Source: Finegoldia magna_J
GTDB lineage: Bacteria; Bacillota; Clostridia; Tissierellales; Peptoniphilaceae
Assembly (NCBI RefSeq): GCF_002243175.1
Contig: NZ_NDYF01000017.1
Span: 124,001-188,000 of the forward strand
Direction of reading: 5' to 3'
DNA: 64,000 nucleotides
Part shown: positions 43,686 to 52,100 of the stretch, piece after piece
How the letters are laid out: every line of letters begins with the position of its first letter
How positions within the stretch are numbered: position 1 is the first letter of the stretch
Made by a program: the position numbers and the translations under genes
The notes under the pieces: model-generated
The model's input: the letters and a program-made list of their open reading frames with translations, nothing else
The model's database searches: none
Told to the model about the DNA's origin: nothing

Positions 43686-44225
43686 TTATTTTGCTGCAGA
43701 ACCTTCGATTTTATATCCTGCATCCATCCAAGCAACAATTCCACCTGGTTGACGATATACATTTGTAAAACCAGCTTCTTTTGCGATAACTGCGCCGACA
43801 TCACTTCTTGCACAGCCAACAAAACCACAATATACAACTACAGTTTTGTTTTTGTCTTCGCCCAAAGCTTTCAAGAAAGCTTCTTTTTGTTCTGGTTTTA
43901 TTTCGTCAGCTTTCATAGGCAATTCAGCATTTACAGCTCCAGGAATTCTGTTTTTGTCAAAAGATTTAGCAGGCATAGTGTCAACTATAACCATGTCTTT
44001 CTTTTGATCAATCCATGAATTCAAATCTTCTGTAGATACAAGTTCATATCCACCTTTATTGACAGCTTTTACAAGTTTCATACTTGCAGTTTCAATTTTT
44101 TGTTCGTTACCGTCTTTTGCAGTTCCAGGACCTTTGTTATCAGCTCCAGGAGCAGCCTTTTGGCAACCAGTTGCCAATACTAAAATCATTGCAAACAATG
44201 TCAAAGCTTTAATGAATTTCTTCAT
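43686..44225 (-). CDS. Single-domain rhodanese lipoprotein
   Basis: 179 residues. Lipobox LATGC with Cys21, short linker, one rhodanese domain with active-site loop YCGFVGCARSD (Cys133, second Cys138). Probably a cell-surface sulfurtransferase or persulfide carrier; second secreted rhodanese in the window. AGGGATTA ribosome site upstream. Confidence 0.88.
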   Translation of the reverse strand: MKKFIKALTLFAMILVLATGCQKAAPGADNKGPGTAKDGNEQKIETASMKLVKAVNKGGYELVSTEDLNSWIDQKKDMVIVDTMPAKSFDKNRIPGAVNAELPMKADEIKPEQKEAFLKALGEDKNKTVVVYCGFVGCARSDVGAVIAKEAGFTNVYRQPGGIVAWMDAGYKIEGSAAK

Positions 44226-44445
44226 TATGTAATCCCTCCTAAAATATTCTATATACTTATTATATCGTAAAATTTGTATTCCATTTATTGAAATAATTTA
44301 TAAATGGGCTGTTTTCATGGTAAATTTGTGTCATTTTCTATAAATGACATACAATTAATAGATTTTTTATACAAATAATCAATTTACGATTATGATATAC
44401 TATAATTAATTTATCATTCATTTATAAATTTCCCAAGGAGGGTTT

Positions 44446-46035
44446 ATGTATATTTTAATCGTGGCAGTTGTGCTTTTGTTGGCGCTTTTGGCTGTTAAAT
44501 TTTCAAATAGATATGGTATTCCGTCGTTTCTATTGTTTATTATTTTAGGAATATCGTTTAATTTTTTAGGAAAAGATTTCAATAATTACAGGTTTGTGGA
44601 CGAATTTTCAAGCGTTGCGCTTTTGATTATTATGTTCTACGGTGGTTTCGGTACGAATTTGCAAATGGCAAAATCAGTGACAACACAGGGAGTTATCATG
44701 GCAAGTGCAGGTGTTGTGTTAACGTCTGTTCTTACGGGAGCTTTTTGTTATTTTGTACTTAGAATCAGTTTCGTGGAATCCATGCTTTTAGGATCCGTTG
44801 TAGGTTCCACGGATTTTGCTTCGGTGAGTTCGATTTTACGAAGCAAGAATTTGAATCTCAAATACTCCACTGCATCCATGCTTGAGATTGAAAGTGGTTC
44901 TAACGATCCGACAGCTTACACTATGACGATGATTTTCTTGTCGATTTTGATGGGGTCAAAGACTTCTGTGTTCAAACTGATTTTGCTTCAAGTTGGAATT
45001 GGGCTGTTGGTAGGATTTTTGATGGCAAAATTAACCGAAAAATTGATTTTCAAGATAGATTTCTCACAAGACGGTCTGTTCACTGTTCTGATTATTTCCT
45101 GTGCACTTCTAACTTTTGCGATTAGCAAGAATTTGGGAGGAAATGCGTTCTTGTCAGTGTATGTACTGGGAATTATGATTGGGAATTTGGAATATTATAG
45201 GAAGAAAGAGGTTGTGTTCTTCTTCGACGGTTTTTCGGGAATAATGCAGATTGGTTTGTTCTTTTTGCTGGGACTTTTGGCAGATCCTAAAAGCATCGTG
45301 AGGGCTGTTCCTGTGGCTTTCTTGGTGATGGTTTTTATCACAATTATTGCAAGACCATTGGCAAGTATTTTGCTTTTGAAACCTTTTGGCTATAAGAAGA
45401 ATCAACTTATTGTAATTTCTGCGGCGGGTTTCAGAGGCGCAGCTGCGATTGCGTTTGCGATTATGGTTATCAACAGTAACGCAAAGTTATCTGTGGATTT
45501 GTTCCACATAATTTTCGTGATTTGTCTGTTGTCTTGTTTAATTCAAGGCTCACTTTTTCCGATTATTTGTAGGAAAACCGATATGATTGATCCCGACGAT
45601 ACTGTCCTTAAAACTTTCAATTACTACAGCACTAAAAGCGATGTTGGTTTTATCGAAACTAAAATAAATGAGCACAGTGAACTTGTAGGAAAAAAGGTTA
45701 GCGAGATTGGGCTTCACTTCGATATAATTGTTGCAAAAATTATAAGAGATAACAAACTTGTAGTTCCACGTGGTGATACTGTGATTTGTGCAGATGACAC
45801 TGTTGTAATTGGCGGCAAATCTTATTTTGATCCGACAGGTTACGGTTTGGTTGAAATCACAATCAGCGACAAAAACAACTGGAATGGTAAAAAGTTAAAG
45901 GATATCGACATGATTGATTCTGAACTTGTGGTTATGATTCAATCAAAGAATGGCGAAATCATCGTTCCTTCGGGCAATGTTACGCTTAATGTTGGGGATA
46001 AGTTGATTATTCTAAAAGAAACGGTAAGATTGTAA
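44446..46035 (+). CDS. K+/H+ antiporter (CPA1/NhaP2-type) with TrkA-C domain
   Basis: 529 residues: about 12 membrane helices (1-385), SSDF-like GSTDFASVSSIL and SGSNDPTAYTMT motifs of CPA1 exchangers, then a cytoplasmic TrkA-C/RCK-C domain (about 405-480) and a CorC_HlyC-like tail (480-529). Family members expel K+ or Na+ in exchange for protons; ion choice is inferred. AAGGAGGGT ribosome site. The 220 bp upstream holds no convincing promoter by eye. Confidence 0.9.
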   Translation: MYILIVAVVLLLALLAVKFSNRYGIPSFLLFIILGISFNFLGKDFNNYRFVDEFSSVALLIIMFYGGFGTNLQMAKSVTTQGVIMASAGVVLTSVLTGAFCYFVLRISFVESMLLGSVVGSTDFASVSSILRSKNLNLKYSTASMLEIESGSNDPTAYTMTMIFLSILMGSKTSVFKLILLQVGIGLLVGFLMAKLTEKLIFKIDFSQDGLFTVLIISCALLTFAISKNLGGNAFLSVYVLGIMIGNLEYYRKKEVVFFFDGFSGIMQIGLFFLLGLLADPKSIVRAVPVAFLVMVFITIIARPLASILLLKPFGYKKNQLIVISAAGFRGAAAIAFAIMVINSNAKLSVDLFHIIFVICLLSCLIQGSLFPIICRKTDMIDPDDTVLKTFNYYSTKSDVGFIETKINEHSELVGKKVSEIGLHFDIIVAKIIRDNKLVVPRGDTVICADDTVVIGGKSYFDPTGYGLVEITISDKNNWNGKKLKDIDMIDSELVVMIQSKNGEIIVPSGNVTLNVGDKLIILKETVRL

Positions 46036-46111
46036 ATATTTTGTTAATTGTGAACATTTGATATAAACTCTGATATAATAATAAAATAATTACATTTTAA
46101 GGAAGGATTTT

Positions 46112-47293
46112 ATGATAGATTTTTTGATTCAAAAATTTGTTAAAAATTACGAGGACACGCAAAGCTTCACTACGCGTAGATCATACGGGAATTTGAGCAG
46201 TGCTGTGGGATTGTTCATTAACTTATTTTTGTTTTCTACTAAACTAATAATAGGATTACTCACTAATTCCATAGCGATAATGGCTGATGCTATCAACAAT
46301 TTATCGGATTGTTTCAGTATTATTCTGATGGTTCTAAGCTTTAGTATGAGCACGAAACCCGCCGATGAAAAACATCCGTACGGTCATTCACGATTGGAGT
46401 ACATCTTCTCGTCATTGATTACGATTTTGGTCATTTATATCGGGGTGAAATTGGTCGTTGCATCATTTAAGAAGATTATTCATCCAGAAATTATCACATT
46501 CAACATATATTCGTTGATTGTTCTAATAGTAGCGATTGTGGCGAAGTTTTGGCTAAGCAAATTTTATTACAAAATTTCCAAGAAAATCGACTCAGATTTG
46601 TTGATGGCGACATCTGTGGATTCAAAAAGCGACTGCATATCCACATCCATCGTACTTATTTCTGTCGTAGTATTCAAATTGACAGGACTTAATATCGACG
46701 CATACATCGGACTTTTGGGTGGTGTTATCATCATCAAAAACGGATTTGAAATGATAACTGACACTGTGGACAAACTTTTGGGAACGGGTGCATCTAGAAA
46801 ATTCGAGCGAGAAATCATCGATTTCATCACATCTTATGACGGAATTTACGGTGCACACGATTTGAGAGTTCACGATTACGGCCCAGGTCACATCTTCATA
46901 ACTGTGGATGTGGAAGTGGATAGTTCCGAAGAATTCATCAAACTACATTCACTGGCAGATAGAATTGAAAGGGATTTGATAGAAAAAAAGGGCGTGTATT
47001 CGACGATTCACATGGATCCGTTGGCAGTAAACAATCCGAAAGTTCAAAACTTGCACGAAATTGTCGAGAAAATCATCACCGATGTCAACGAAGATTGGAT
47101 ATTGAACGATTTTAGAATTTGTCCGAAAAAAGAAGGCGACGAGATGATTTTTGACATCAGAGTAGATATAGATGAGAAAATGGAAGACAAGGAAATAGTT
47201 GATATTGTGAAAGGCAAAATCCTATCGCAAATCACTGACTATAAGCCAATTATAGCTATTACAAGAGGATATCAAAGAAGAAACTTTTATTAA
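46112..47293 (+). CDS. Cation diffusion facilitator family transporter
   Basis: 393 residues: six helices (about 25-190) with the metal motifs ADAINNLSDC (helix 2) and SDCISTSIV (helix 5), HPYGHSRLEY, then a cytoplasmic domain and an extended C-terminal domain. Probably exports Zn, Mn or Fe. Ends 2 bp before the PAP2-like gene. Confidence 0.92.
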   Translation: MIDFLIQKFVKNYEDTQSFTTRRSYGNLSSAVGLFINLFLFSTKLIIGLLTNSIAIMADAINNLSDCFSIILMVLSFSMSTKPADEKHPYGHSRLEYIFSSLITILVIYIGVKLVVASFKKIIHPEIITFNIYSLIVLIVAIVAKFWLSKFYYKISKKIDSDLLMATSVDSKSDCISTSIVLISVVVFKLTGLNIDAYIGLLGGVIIIKNGFEMITDTVDKLLGTGASRKFEREIIDFITSYDGIYGAHDLRVHDYGPGHIFITVDVEVDSSEEFIKLHSLADRIERDLIEKKGVYSTIHMDPLAVNNPKVQNLHEIVEKIITDVNEDWILNDFRICPKKEGDEMIFDIRVDIDEKMEDKEIVDIVKGKILSQITDYKPIIAITRGYQRRNFY

Positions 47294-47294
47294 A

Positions 47295-47936
47295 ATGAAA
47301 AACATTAAACGAATTTACGATCAAAACCCACTCAAATTCATACTTGAAGTCTATGCAGTTTATTTGGTGTGGTTTTTTGCAATGGAAAAAATACCCAATA
47401 GAAATTATCACATAGTATATTCTAAACTAGACGACTACATTCCTTTTTATAAACCAGCGATACTTATGTATTCGTCGTGGTTTCTGATGCTAGTGATACC
47501 ATTTGTGTATCTATTAAAGAGAAAATCATACGATAATATGTACAACATAATCATTCCGATGTTTTTGGCGATGTACATATCTTTGATAATTTATGTGATA
47601 TATCCGACAGCACTTGACATCAGAGTAACAGACATCACTGGAAATGATATTTGTGCGTGGATAATAAAAGGAATTCACAAGATAGACCCGCCGAATAACG
47701 TGTGTCCAAGCATTCACGTGTCGACAACCGTGATAATCGACAATCAATTTCGAAAAATATTGAAAAATAATGGAAAACTCAAAGTATTGTTCGTGTTGTG
47801 GGACGTTGGAATCTGCATAAGCACAATACTTGTAAAACAACACAGCATCATCGATGTGATGTGTGGAATTATCCTCGCACACGCGATACTTTTCGTATTC
47901 AACAAAAAACAAAACACAGCCTCATCACTAAATTAG
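47295..47936 (+). CDS. PAP2-like membrane phosphatase
   Basis: 213 residues with about six helices. PSIHVSTTV (PSxH motif) and KQHSIIDVMCGI (SxxxH-D motif, here with KQHSIID) are the PAP2 catalytic elements; the KxxxxxxRP motif is not obvious. Lipid phosphatase or undecaprenyl-pyrophosphatase-like role is inferred. Coupled to the CDF gene. Confidence 0.75.
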   Translation: MKNIKRIYDQNPLKFILEVYAVYLVWFFAMEKIPNRNYHIVYSKLDDYIPFYKPAILMYSSWFLMLVIPFVYLLKRKSYDNMYNIIIPMFLAMYISLIIYVIYPTALDIRVTDITGNDICAWIIKGIHKIDPPNNVCPSIHVSTTVIIDNQFRKILKNNGKLKVLFVLWDVGICISTILVKQHSIIDVMCGIILAHAILFVFNKKQNTASSLN

Positions 47937-47953
47937 TGACAGGCTGTGTTTTT
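47911..47953. terminator. Bidirectional terminator with nested hairpin
   Basis: Outer AAAACACAGCCT and AGGCTGTGTTTT enclose an inner TCACTAA/TTAGTGA hairpin; overlaps the end of the PAP2-like gene and serves the opposing operon ending at 47970. Confidence 0.85.
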
Positions 47954-47969
47954 TGGTTTGTAGAATAAT

Positions 47970-48227
47970 TTATTTGTTTGAAACTGGAAATACAAATGAT
48001 AATATCATTAAAATCGCAAACGCGAAAATTGATATTACATTGATTATAATGTGAATTAGTCTGAAATTTTTGTTGGATATTTGATTTCTTAGAGCCAAAT
48101 TCAAAATAGCAAACGGAATCAAATACAACAAACAGAATCCTTGTTGACCGAATCCATCAAAAAATATCAGTCCGATTAATACAATAATTTGTGCCAAATA
48201 AGAAAATAGTATTAGTAATTTCTTCAT
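47970..48227 (-). CDS. Small three-helix membrane protein
   Basis: 85 residues with hydrophobic segments at about 4-23, 31-46 and 58-80. Not recognised. Lies 9 bp after the ECF S component and is likely co-transcribed with it; could be an accessory to that transporter, by position only. Confidence 0.6.
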   Translation of the reverse strand: MKKLLILFSYLAQIIVLIGLIFFDGFGQQGFCLLYLIPFAILNLALRNQISNKNFRLIHIIINVISIFAFAILMILSFVFPVSNK

Positions 48228-48236
48228 AAAATGCTC

Positions 48237-48737
48237 CTAGTTTTTCAACATAGACTCAGTTATTTTCAAAAATCTCTTCCAAATAAGAGCAAATATAACG
48301 AAATTCACTGCGGCTTGGACTGAGTTTGGAAGAATTGTAGCGATTGCTGTTTTGTTTCCGTAAAGAATTACAGATGTGAAGTAATATCCCACAACCATCA
48401 CCAATTCACAGATAACTCCCGCAGTTAGAACTGTGGATGTTTTTTGGTTGTTGATTTTTTTCAAGAACAATCCCATTACAAGCGCCATCAAACCTTTGAC
48501 TACGAATGTAAATGGTGCAAACGCTGCATATCCAAGCAACAAATCTGCCAAGCTTGAGCCAAACGCAGCGGCAATCATTCCGATAACTGGTCCGAATGCG
48601 ACAGTGGATAATAATATAATGAAGTCTCCAAGATTAACGTAACCCATCGCAGGGGACACAGGGATTTTGATTACCATTGTAAAAAACGTTGTAAGCGCGA
48701 TGAAAATCGCTGCTGTAGTTATTTTTCTAGTGTTCAT
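48237..48737 (-). CDS. ECF transporter S component
   Basis: 166 residues, about five or six helices. ITTAAIFIALTTFFTMVIKIPV, GYVNLGDFIILLSTVAFGP and FGSSLADLLLGY fit energy-coupling-factor substrate-binding subunits, which capture vitamins. Ligand cannot be told. No energising EcfAA'T genes are nearby, so it would use a shared module. Confidence 0.82.
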   Translation of the reverse strand: MNTRKITTAAIFIALTTFFTMVIKIPVSPAMGYVNLGDFIILLSTVAFGPVIGMIAAAFGSSLADLLLGYAAFAPFTFVVKGLMALVMGLFLKKINNQKTSTVLTAGVICELVMVVGYYFTSVILYGNKTAIATILPNSVQAAVNFVIFALIWKRFLKITESMLKN

Positions 48738-49135
48738 TTAATCCTCCTCATTATATATTATAGAGTATTTATGTGGTGGTTAATAGTAACAAATTCTGAA
48801 AAATTTATGGTAACAGATTTGATAATAAAATTTGTTTGAAAAAATATTTTTGAAAAATAATGTAACAAACACGCTGATTTTACACATTATTATTCAATTA
48901 AATAATAAAAAAACAATGAACAATAAATGTTATCAGTAATTCGTCCAAATAAAACGACTTAATTTGCGAAATGCGTGGATTATTATCTTTATTTTGATGA
49001 AAACGATAGAAGTATATTTATTAAATGCTAATTTCAAAATTAGTTTGACATTTACTATTTTGTTAAGTAAAATTATCTTATGAGCAAAAAGCAATTATTT
49101 TGCCGTTTTTGCGTATAAAAAAGTAGGAGGGAAAT
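48738..49135. other. Intergenic region upstream of the SufA-like protease
   Basis: About 400 bp of very AT-rich DNA between divergent genes. Apart from the promoter at 49045-49073 I see no gene, RNA or repeat in it. Confidence 0.6.
49045..49073 (+). promoter_or_regulatory. Probable promoter of the SufA-like protease gene
   Basis: TTGACA (49045-49050), 17-bp spacer, TAAAAT (49068-49073); leaves a 5' leader of about 55 nt before GTAGGAGGG and ATG 49136. Confidence 0.75.
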
Positions 49136-52100
49136 ATGAAACCATATTCCAAAAAGTTTTTGGCTGGTGTGTTATTGTTTTCATTAGTATTGCCAAGTGC
49201 AACGACATTCGCAACTAATCAAACAGATAGCACTACATATGCTAAACTTCAAGAACAAGGCGTAAAGGCAGACCAAGAAGTCAAAGTTATCGTAGAAACT
49301 AGTGACAAGGCTGCTATCGAAAGAGAACCAAACGTAAAGAGTGCGAGATTCTCAAAAGCCGTGAAGGCATCTGAAGCAGAAGTAAAGAAAACTTCAGAAA
49401 ACATCAAAACTAAACTTAACAAAGAAAACGTTAAAGTTGACAAAGAAGATGAATTTTCTGCAGTTATCACAGGTTTCTCAGCAAAAGTTAAAGCAAAAGA
49501 CATCGACAAATTGAGAAAACAACCAGGAGTTAAAAAGGTTACAACTCAAATGAAGGCTGAAAGACCAAAAGGAGGAGCATCTCCAAACTTGGCTTCAGCT
49601 CCAGGAATGATTAAGGCAGATACTTTATGGGATCAATACACTTTCTCAGGACAAGGAATGTTAATTAGTATTATAGATACTGGTGTCGATCCATCTCACA
49701 AAGACATGAAATTATCTCCTGATATCAAATCAAAATACAGTAGCGAAGACGAAGTAAACAAAGTTATTAGAGAAAATGGATTAAAAGGTAAATGGTACAA
49801 CAGAAAAGTTCCTTATGGATACAACTACGCTGATGAATCAGAAGAAATCAGAGATTCTGGAATCGGTGGATACCACGGAATGCACGTAGCTGGTATAGTT
49901 GCTGCAAATGGTGATGCAGAAAATGAAGGAGTAAAGGGAGTAGCACCAAACGCACAATTATTAGCGATGAAGGTATTCAGCAACGATGCATTAGTATCTA
50001 CAGTATACGAAGAAGTATGGTTGAAAGCGATTGACGATTCTGTAAAGCTTGGCGCAGACGTATTGAACATGAGTTTGGGAATGGGTTCAGGCTACAGTAG
50101 AGAAGGCGTGTCTCCTACTAACGAAGCATTCAATAAAGCAAAGAAAGCCGGAGTTGTATGCGCAGTTGCCATGGGTAATGACCGTGTTACAAACTGGGGT
50201 GGAGAAGGTAAGACTAACTTAGCTATTAACCCTGATTTTGGTACTACAGGACACCCTGCAGTTGCAGATCCATCTTATGCAGTAGCATCAATGGAAAACA
50301 CAAAAATGAGAGGAAGAGTTGTAGAAGTTGAAGGAGAATCTGCAATCTCAGCAGGTACTGCAGAAGGCGAAAACGAAAAGACAACAACAGGAAAGCTACC
50401 TTATGTTTATGTTGGATTGGGAAATGATCAAAAGGAACATTACGATGGCAAAGTAGTTGAAGGTAAAATCGTCCTTGCGGAAAGAGGAGGAGCATCTTTT
50501 AATGAAAAAGCTCTATTAGCAAAAGAAAATGGTGCAAAAGGTATCGTAATTTTTAACTCTGAAAATGGCAGTCAATTATCTTTCATGTCTGGAATGGAAC
50601 TAACAGATTTTCCTTCTGTATTCATTAGTCATGATGACGGATTAAAATTAATAAATTTACAAAAAACAAAACCAAATCAACTAATCAACATCACTAAAGT
50701 ACATTCTGTTAATAACCCAAAAGGTAGACAAATGAGTGAGTTCTCATCTTGGGGAATCACACCAGATTTGAGATTGAAACCAGACATCGCAGGTGTTGGT
50801 GGACAAATCTACTCAACAATTAACGATGACAAATACACTACAATGAGTGGTACTTCAATGGCAACTCCACAAGTTGCAGGTGCAAGTGCATTGGTAATGC
50901 AAAGATTGTACGATGCTGGTATGTTGAAGAGAACTGCTGATGGAAAACCAGACCCAATCCAAGAATACTTGACAGTTTTGGTAATGATGAATACAGCAAC
51001 TCCTGTAAAAGACACAGAAGTAGATGAAGCTTCATTGTACACTCCAAAACAACAAGGTGCAGGTCTTGTTAACCTTGAAAATGTAGTTAAGACATACGCA
51101 ACTGTTACAGCTACAGGTGGAAAAGATACAAAAGAAGACGGTAAATTAGAACTTGGAGAAGTTAAAGAACAATTTAATGCAACATTTAAATTGAAAAACT
51201 ACTCTGACAAAGACATCACATTTACGCCAAAATACATCTCATTAAAAGATGAAGTAAAAGATGGAAGATACACAGAACATTCATCTGTAGCAGAAGAAAA
51301 AACTTTAACAGACGTTACAGTACCAGCAGGAAAAGAAGTAGAATACACTGCAACAATATCTACAAAAAATATTGACAAGAATCAATTTGCACAAGGATAT
51401 GTAATGTTCGATTCAAAAACTAATCCTACACTTTCAGTTCCTTACACTGGATTTAAGGGAGATTGGTCAGAACCACAATTCTTGGATAACATGCCTGATT
51501 TCAGCGACAATGTAAACTACAAACCAATAGAATATCCTGATGGTGGAATCGATAAAGCTGGATTTATGAGAAGACAAGAAAAAGGTGGATGGAACTACTG
51601 GAATGCTTGGAATGTCGACGGCAAACCAACTGTATTCGTAAATTCACATAAACAAGAAGGAATGAATGTAGAAGTTGCACCAGTAATCACAATCATGAGA
51701 AACGCCCTTGATGTAAAATACGACATCTTAAATAAAGATGGCAAAGTATTGAGAAACTTATTCATCGACCCAATTCTTCTAAAAGTAAATGGATTGTACA
51801 AAGGTGGAGATAGTCAATACAACTTCGAATACGTTCCAGGTGGAGCTGCTTGGGACTTCAAAGACATGAATGACAAAAAAGTTGATGAAGGACAATACAT
51901 CTATCAAATCACAGGTCATGTAGACTACAAAGATGCTAAGGAACAAAAATATCAATACAATATATTGTTAGATGACACAGCACCTAAATTAAGCTACAAA
52001 TACGAACCAGACAAAGGAACTATAAAAGTAATTGCAAAAGATAACTTATCAGGTGTATTTAGTGTAGGATATGAAAACTTAAAAACTGGTGAATATCACG

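Noticed and set aside
44226..44445. Hairpin and promoter-like words upstream of the antiporter gene
   Set aside because: A TCATTT/AAATGA inverted repeat and a TATAAT word are present but no -35 at proper spacing and no T-run; not enough to call.
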